This document shows, one piece after another, positions 5,895 to 10,626 of a DNA stretch of 10,626 bases. How positions within the stretch are numbered: position 1 is the first letter of the stretch; every line of letters begins with the position of its first letter. A program made the position numbers and the translations under genes. The notes beneath the pieces were generated by a model. That model had not been told where the DNA came from. It saw only the letters and a program-made list of their open reading frames with translations, and searched no databases. Origin of the DNA: Bacteroidota bacterium. GTDB lineage: Bacteria; Bacteroidota; Ignavibacteria; Ignavibacteriales; Melioribacteraceae. Location of the stretch: assembly GCA_021812745.1 (NCBI GenBank), contig JAKAMS010000059.1, positions 1 to 10,626 of the forward strand, written 5' to 3'.

Positions 5895-8072
5895 TTAATT
5901 CCTCCACAGGTAAGACATCTTGAAAAAGAATCCTCTGTTTGCCTCATTAAAATTTTGGCTTTCGGTGTATCTATTCTCATATTGATTCCACTCGTTCCTT
6001 AAATAAAGAGAACCATAACCAAGATGTATTACTGTACCCGGCACATAAGTAAATGATACAAGAAAATCTGTTAGCAGTTGCCTTTTGTATTTGTTGTATT
6101 CAACAACACCGCGGAAGAAAAGATATTTATTATGCTGATAAGTTAATCTCTCTCTAAAGATCGGATATTCGTAAATTAATTCTGAATTTGATTCTCTATA
6201 AAAATCGGAATAAATAAAACTAGAATAAGATTCTACATTCTCAGAAATTTGATAAATCATGATTGCGTTAATTTGGTTGCTGTAACCTTGAAATGGAGCT
6301 TGCGAATAATAGATTGCGTTAGTTCTTTTATATCCTACCGAGAATGAAATTATGTTGGAAATTAAGCCGCCTACAATAAATTGCAAACCCCCGGTTTTGA
6401 ATTTCTCGCCTCCAAATATTTCTGTTGAATATGAATACTTTGCTCTTGCATTATATGAACCAAGAAAAAAACCCGTTGCTGAAAAATAATTGTATGTCTC
6501 CCATAACGAACTTGGTTTATCATTTGTTTGTGCAGAGAACGCTTCCAAATCAATTCTCTGAATGCTTGATGATTCCGGGTAAATTTTGGGTCTTATCAAT
6601 CCAGTCAATCCGAAGATTCCGGTACGTGTTATAAATCCGGTTGCAACATTAAAATCTTCCGAGATATCTTTAACACTGAAATCGTAAGACAAATCTCTTG
6701 AATCATAATTGTAATTGAGACCTAATGCGTGTCCGCTTATTTTATCCGGATTGGTCGCAAGTTTAGAATTTGAGTACAAACCATTCCACTCAATAGTACT
6801 TGCTTCAGTTAATCGGATGTCTCCGTCAACTCCCAAAACATTGTTGTTACTATTTTTTGTTTCTCTTCCGGCGAAAATTCCACCGATATAACTGTCTCCC
6901 GAAAGTGACTGCTTAAATCGAAGTATTGGAACATGCGCATAATCTCCATTAACAACTGATTCATCTTGCGGGAGTTCATCCATTGCATACATTAGAGCAA
7001 TTCTACTATTGGTACCAATTTTACCGGAAAGTTTTATTCCTGTTAATGGATTTACAATTGTTCTGGTGTGAACAATAGATCTTATTGGATCAACTATTGA
7101 AGATTGCGTTGCAGCCAGGTTATAAATTTCATTTCCTTCAAGAAAGAAAGGTCTCTTCTCCGGATAGTATAATGCGTATCTCAGATTAACATCAACTTGG
7201 CCTGCGTCTGCTTCAATCTGGCTGAAGTCCGGGTTATATGTACCATCGAGAATAAGATCTGAAGTAATTCCATATTTTGTAGTTAGACTGAATTCCCCTT
7301 TGTCTTCATACTTCACTAACTGACTTTGGCTCAAATTGAATTTTTGGCTGTAAGTAAAAGCCGGAAGAAGTTCAAACAATGTTGTTTTTTTTAAGCCATC
7401 ATAAATTAAAGGACTCATCTGAGTAAGAAACGCCATTCCTTTTGCAGGGTCTAATTCCGGGTAGGAATCATGTTCCGAAAATCTGCTTATGAAACGCTCA
7501 AAGAAAGTTGACATCGTTACAGGATTTCCTTCTGCGTAACGGATGCTTTTAAGAGGAATACTTATTTCAATGTTATAACCGTCCGGAGTTAATTGTCCGG
7601 CACTATACCAAACAAAATCCGCACTAAAATCTTCTTGCCCGGCGGCAAATCGGCTGTCAGCTTGAATCCCGAGCGGATTTATATAAAAAGCATAGAGTGA
7701 TTGGTGGTCATTGAATGAATCAAGATTAATACAAACCCAATCATCAGACAAAATATTATCCCTACTCGAAACACTGGATTTAATTTTTGCGGGCTCACTA
7801 TCGTAACAACGGAAAGCAAAGTAGAGGTTTTCGCTATCATAAGCGGCGTATGCAATAGTATGTTCGGTGCCGTCTTTACCAAAATCCGGCGCAAATGTTT
7901 TAAACTCAGAAACAGATAAAGCATTTTGCCAGATTAAATCATCAAGTTTACCGTCAATGATTGGCGGCTTATCTGCCTTAGACGGTCTTAACTGTTCTTG
8001 AGCTTCTATCGAATAAACAAATATTAGCTGTAGAATGAAAAGGATCCAATTGACTGCATTAAATTTTTTCAA
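5895..8072 (-). CDS. Secreted CBM9-like / DUF5916 protein, probable outer-membrane barrel
   Basis: A 725-residue exported protein of unknown role. A signal peptide is clear: MKKF, a hydrophobic core at about 9-20, and likely cleavage after A24 (SIEA before QEQ). Residues about 28-215 resemble the carbohydrate-binding family 9-like domain that precedes DUF5916, including PPIIDGKLDDLIWQNA, a run with YAAYDSENLYFAFRCYD, and GYNIEISIPLKSIRY. The rest fits DUF5916, with FSQIEADAGQVDVNLRY and YPEKRPFFLEGNEIY typical of the family, then many alternating polar/aromatic strands ending in FFFKMSYLWRN. This looks like an outer-membrane beta-barrel. The start is TTG at 8072, chosen because the signal peptide begins there and no in-frame ATG or GTG lies between it and the upstream stop at 8147-8145. 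No strong ribosome binding site is visible. It lies between aceF and lpdA on the opposite strand and has no evident link to them. Sugar binding is not established. Confidence 0.88.
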   Translation of the reverse strand: MKKFNAVNWILFILQLIFVYSIEAQEQLRPSKADKPPIIDGKLDDLIWQNALSVSEFKTFAPDFGKDGTEHTIAYAAYDSENLYFAFRCYDSEPAKIKSSVSSRDNILSDDWVCINLDSFNDHQSLYAFYINPLGIQADSRFAAGQEDFSADFVWYSAGQLTPDGYNIEISIPLKSIRYAEGNPVTMSTFFERFISRFSEHDSYPELDPAKGMAFLTQMSPLIYDGLKKTTLFELLPAFTYSQKFNLSQSQLVKYEDKGEFSLTTKYGITSDLILDGTYNPDFSQIEADAGQVDVNLRYALYYPEKRPFFLEGNEIYNLAATQSSIVDPIRSIVHTRTIVNPLTGIKLSGKIGTNSRIALMYAMDELPQDESVVNGDYAHVPILRFKQSLSGDSYIGGIFAGRETKNSNNNVLGVDGDIRLTEASTIEWNGLYSNSKLATNPDKISGHALGLNYNYDSRDLSYDFSVKDISEDFNVATGFITRTGIFGLTGLIRPKIYPESSSIQRIDLEAFSAQTNDKPSSLWETYNYFSATGFFLGSYNARAKYSYSTEIFGGEKFKTGGLQFIVGGLISNIISFSVGYKRTNAIYYSQAPFQGYSNQINAIMIYQISENVESYSSFIYSDFYRESNSELIYEYPIFRERLTYQHNKYLFFRGVVEYNKYKRQLLTDFLVSFTYVPGTVIHLGYGSLYLRNEWNQYENRYTESQNFNEANRGFFFKMSYLWRN

Positions 8073-8271
8073 ATAATAACACTTTTTTATTATTGAACAG
8101 ACCTTTTTTATTAATCTTTTAATCTTGAAGTTAAATGTCTTAAATTATTTTGAAATACACTAACAAAAAGAATAAATATTTTAATGTTCTTTCCAACAGA
8201 AGATTATTTGCCTCTTTTTACTATTTTTGCTAAGAAATATTATAAAAAAGAAAGATAATTGGTAAAAACCT
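8073..8271. other. Divergent intergenic region, promoters for lpdA and the DUF5916 gene
   Basis: This AT-rich stretch of 199 bases must carry start signals in both directions. Candidates toward lpdA are TATTAT at 8238-8243 with a poor -35, and a TATTTTTG word (8222-8229) that matches the Bacteroidota TAnnTTTG -7 element but lacks a well-placed TTTG partner. TTGAAA at 8150-8155 has only a weak TAAATA 17 bases on. None is strong enough to call separately. Toward the DUF5916 gene I see no convincing pair. No open frame, RNA gene or repeat was found here. Confidence 0.35.
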
Positions 8272-9690
8272 ATGACTATAAATACGCAATTAGCAGTTAT
8301 TGGCGGCGGACCTGGCGGTTATGCGGCTGCATTTCTTGCCGCCGACCTTGGCATGCAAGTTACATTAATTGACCTTGAAAAAAATCCCGGCGGTGTTTGC
8401 CTTTACAGAGGCTGTATTCCTTCAAAAGCTCTTCTTCACATTGCAAAACTTATTAAAGAAGCTGAGGAAGCAAAAAAATGGGGAGTCGAATTCGGCGAAC
8501 CAAAAATTGACCTTTCAAAACTCCGCGATTTTAAAAATGGTGTGGTTAATAAACTCACAGGCGGATTAGGACAACTTTCCAAACAACGCAAAGTCAATTT
8601 CATTCAGGGTAAAGCTTCATTCATAAACTCAAATTCATTATCAGTTAAGAAAGACGATGGAACAACAGATGAAGTCCATTACGAAAAAGCAATTCTTGCA
8701 ACTGGTTCTGTTCCTTCAAAAGTTCCCGGACTTTCAATTGAATCACCTCGTGTAATGGATTCAACTTCGGCTCTTGAACTTAACGATGTACCGAAGAGAC
8801 TATTGGTAATTGGCGGCGGATATATCGGACTTGAATTAAGTACGGTTTATGCCGCACTAGGAAGCAAAGTTACAGTAGTTGAAATGTTGACGGGATTATT
8901 GCCGGGCGCGGATCGTGATTTAGTGGCTGTGTTAGATAAACGTGTAAAATCAATGATGGAAAATGTTTTTACTGATACAAAAGTTGTTGAGTTAAAAGAA
9001 ACTTCAGAGGGGATTACTGTTCGTTTAGAAGGCGAAAAAGTTACTGAACCTCTTCAAACATTCGATAAAGTTTTAATTTCTGTCGGACGTAGGCCTGTTA
9101 CAACGGGTTTCGGATTAGAGAATACAAAAGTTAAAATTGACGAACGCGGATTTGTGACTGTTGATAAAACTTTGAAAACAGATGATCCAAACATTTACGC
9201 AATTGGTGATATTGTAGGTAATCCAATGCTTGCACACAAAGCTGCGGCTGAAGGTAAAATTGCAGTCGAAGCTATTCTAGGACACAAAACTGCATTCGAA
9301 CCGAATGCAATTCCTGCTGTTGTGTTTACAGACCCTGAGCTTGCTTGGACAGGTATAACCGAAATAGAAGCGCGTGAAAGAGGAATAAAAGTTGAAGTTG
9401 CGAAATTTCCATGGGGCGCGAGCGGACGCGCTACAACATTAGATAGAAATGATGGAATGACTAAGTTGATTATTGAACCTGGAACGGAAAGAATTCTTGG
9501 TGTTGGAATTGTAGGAGTCGGCGCGGGTGATATGATTGCTGAGGGAACATTAGCAATTGAAATGGGTGCAGTTGTAAAAGATTTGGAGTTAACAATTCAT
9601 CCGCATCCGACATTGTCCGAAACTATGATGGCTGCTGCGGAAGTATTTTATGGTCGCGCAACGGATATGTACCGTCCAAAAAGGAAATGA
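8272..9690 (+). CDS. lpdA: Dihydrolipoamide dehydrogenase, E3
   Basis: FAD flavoenzyme that reoxidises the dihydrolipoyl groups of E2 and passes electrons to NAD+. The 472-residue length is standard for the family. The FAD-binding motif GGGPGG is at 11-16. The redox disulfide is C43/C48 in GGVCLYRGCIPSK, and the NAD-binding motif GGGYIG starts at 181. A second FAD contact, YAIGDIVGNPMLAHKAAAEG, lies near 311-330. The dimer-interface motif HPHPTLSE at 443-450 supplies H445 and E450, the catalytic His-Glu pair across the interface. There is no N-terminal lipoyl domain, so both lipoyl domains of the complex reside on AceF. The ATG at 8272 has only a weak GGTA at 8261-8264 as ribosome binding site. 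The gene is separated from aceEF by a gene on the other strand. It may serve pyruvate dehydrogenase and also other 2-oxoacid or glycine-cleavage complexes; pairing with AceEF is inferred from proximity. Confidence 0.97.
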   Translation: MTINTQLAVIGGGPGGYAAAFLAADLGMQVTLIDLEKNPGGVCLYRGCIPSKALLHIAKLIKEAEEAKKWGVEFGEPKIDLSKLRDFKNGVVNKLTGGLGQLSKQRKVNFIQGKASFINSNSLSVKKDDGTTDEVHYEKAILATGSVPSKVPGLSIESPRVMDSTSALELNDVPKRLLVIGGGYIGLELSTVYAALGSKVTVVEMLTGLLPGADRDLVAVLDKRVKSMMENVFTDTKVVELKETSEGITVRLEGEKVTEPLQTFDKVLISVGRRPVTTGFGLENTKVKIDERGFVTVDKTLKTDDPNIYAIGDIVGNPMLAHKAAAEGKIAVEAILGHKTAFEPNAIPAVVFTDPELAWTGITEIEARERGIKVEVAKFPWGASGRATTLDRNDGMTKLIIEPGTERILGVGIVGVGAGDMIAEGTLAIEMGAVVKDLELTIHPHPTLSETMMAAAEVFYGRATDMYRPKRK

Positions 9691-9721
9691 CAAACAAAAA
9701 AGTTGGTATAAAATTTTGAAA

Positions 9722-10626
9722 ATGAAAATCATACTCGCATTTTTTTTCTTACTTACTATCCGGCTCTCTGCTCAGAATTATGATTGGGTGAAGCATGATT
9801 CTCTGGTTAAAGCAGGAATCAATCAGATATACGGCATCGAATTCGACAAAGCCGAAAAAACTTTTGATGTAGTTTCTAAAGAATACTCAACTCATCCGTC
9901 AGGTAAATTTTTCAAGGCGATGATAACATGGTGGCGCATTCTGCTTGATATTGAAAATGAAAGTTTGGACGAGAAATTTTTTAATCAGCTCGACGACTTA
10001 ATCAATATGTGCGACGGTATTTTAGATAAGAATGACAAAAATGTTGACGCGATGTTTTTCAAAGGCGGTGCGCTTGGTTTTCGCGGGCAATTGCGCGCAA
10101 TACGAGAAAGTTGGTTTAAAGCTGCGCTTGACGGCAAAGACGGATTAGGTTTAGTTTTTAAGTCTTACGAACTAAATCCAAAAAATGTAGATGTGCAGCT
10201 TGGTTTTGGCATTTACCATTATTACGCCGAAGTAATTCCCGCCCGTTATCCTGCTGTCAAACCGTTTATGGTTTTTTTTCCTAAAGGAGACAGAGCAAAA
10301 GGATTGAAAGAACTTGAGAACGTTGCATGGAATGGCAGATATACCAGAATTGAAGCTCGAAATTTTTTAATGAAACTAAATTTTCAGTTCGAAGACAAAA
10401 TGGATGAAGCAAGAAAGTGGGCTAAAATTTTGCTCAACGATTTTCCAAACAATCCGTTCTTTCAAAAATATTACGGACTCACTTTTGTTAAAGATAATAA
10501 TTATAATGAAGCGGCAAAAACGTTTCATGATATTTACAATAAATCCAAACGTGGTATGCCCGGTTATAACAAACGCTTTGAACGTGAAGCTACTTATTAT
10601 ATTGGCATGGATTTTAAGCTGAAAGA
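9722..10626 (+). CDS. Secreted TPR-containing protein, incomplete at 3' end
   Basis: An ATG at 9722 opens a frame of 301 full codons that reaches the window edge without a stop. It starts with a signal peptide: MKII, hydrophobic core, and LSA before QN, giving likely cleavage after residue 17. There is no lipobox cysteine. The mature part is helical with tetratricopeptide-like units: YGIEFDKAEKTFDVV near 37-51, and DEARKWAKILLNDFPNNP (228-245) followed by YYGLTFVKDNNYNEAAKTF. Between them are a glycine-rich block KGGALGFRGQLRA (114-126) and an aromatic block with GFGIYHYYAEVIPARYP. It is probably a periplasmic adaptor or scaffold, a kind of protein common in FCB bacteria; no specific function is known to me. 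It lies 31 bases after lpdA and is probably co-transcribed, though a functional link to E3 is not implied. The ribosome binding site is weak (TTTTGAAA). The C-terminus is outside the window. Confidence 0.82.
   Translation, partial: MKIILAFFFLLTIRLSAQNYDWVKHDSLVKAGINQIYGIEFDKAEKTFDVVSKEYSTHPSGKFFKAMITWWRILLDIENESLDEKFFNQLDDLINMCDGILDKNDKNVDAMFFKGGALGFRGQLRAIRESWFKAALDGKDGLGLVFKSYELNPKNVDVQLGFGIYHYYAEVIPARYPAVKPFMVFFPKGDRAKGLKELENVAWNGRYTRIEARNFLMKLNFQFEDKMDEARKWAKILLNDFPNNPFFQKYYGLTFVKDNNYNEAAKTFHDIYNKSKRGMPGYNKRFEREATYYIGMDFKLK

Noticed and set aside
6425..6634. Plus-strand 69-codon frame inside the DUF5916 gene
   Set aside because: Antisense to a long, coherent 725-residue protein with a signal peptide; a chance open frame.
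8222..8229. TATTTTTG as a Bacteroidetes-type -7 promoter element for lpdA
   Set aside because: The word fits TAnnTTTG but there is no TTTG at the expected distance upstream, and such words are common in AT-rich DNA.
10404..10622. Plus-strand 72-codon frame at the right edge
   Set aside because: Out of frame with the open TPR reading frame from 9722, which has a signal peptide and TPR units; the short frame is its shadow.
1..10626. Mobile element, defence system or CRISPR array
   Set aside because: No transposase, integrase, terminal inverted repeat, spacer-repeat pattern or defence-related domain is visible on either strand; apart from the aceF repeat tract the region looks like ordinary core-metabolism DNA.

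Overview
The window is AT-rich chromosomal DNA. It most likely comes from the Bacteroidota/Chlorobiota/Ignavibacteria (FCB) part of the tree. The best single clue is a secreted protein with a CBM9-like N-terminus and a DUF5916 C-terminus, an architecture common in that group. Weak Shine-Dalgarno signals and GTG/TTG starts fit but do not prove this, and the genus cannot be named. I see no tRNA, rRNA, CRISPR array, transposase or integrase.

Layout, left to right. Bases 1-233 (minus) hold the first 77 codons of an unrecognised hydrophilic protein, preceded by a good sigma70-like promoter. Divergent to it is a cation diffusion facilitator (383-1258, plus) with a GTG start and an all-His/Asp zinc-type metal site. 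After a 174-base gap come aceE (1433-4111) and aceF (4127-5821), 15 bases apart, encoding pyruvate dehydrogenase E1 (homodimeric AceE type) and the dihydrolipoyl acetyltransferase E2. A 725-residue outer-membrane/secreted CBM9-DUF5916 protein (5895-8072, minus, TTG start) faces aceF tail to tail. lpdA (8272-9690, plus), the E3 lipoamide dehydrogenase, follows, and 31 bases later a secreted TPR protein begins and runs off the window (9722-10626).

The three enzymes AceE, AceF and Lpd make up a complete pyruvate dehydrogenase complex (pyruvate to acetyl-CoA, CO2 and NADH). The set is split by an unrelated gene on the opposite strand, so lpdA must have its own promoter or use distal transcription. 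Lpd could also serve other 2-oxoacid complexes or glycine cleavage.

The most unusual structure is inside aceF. The linker between the two lipoyl domains (residues about 80-131) is made almost entirely of degenerate 7-base tandem repeats in three successive blocks with different consensus words: GTGAGAA, then CAAAATY, then ACCAATA. Such heptanucleotide arrays are normally thought of as intergenic. Here one appears to have been captured in frame as a flexible interdomain linker.
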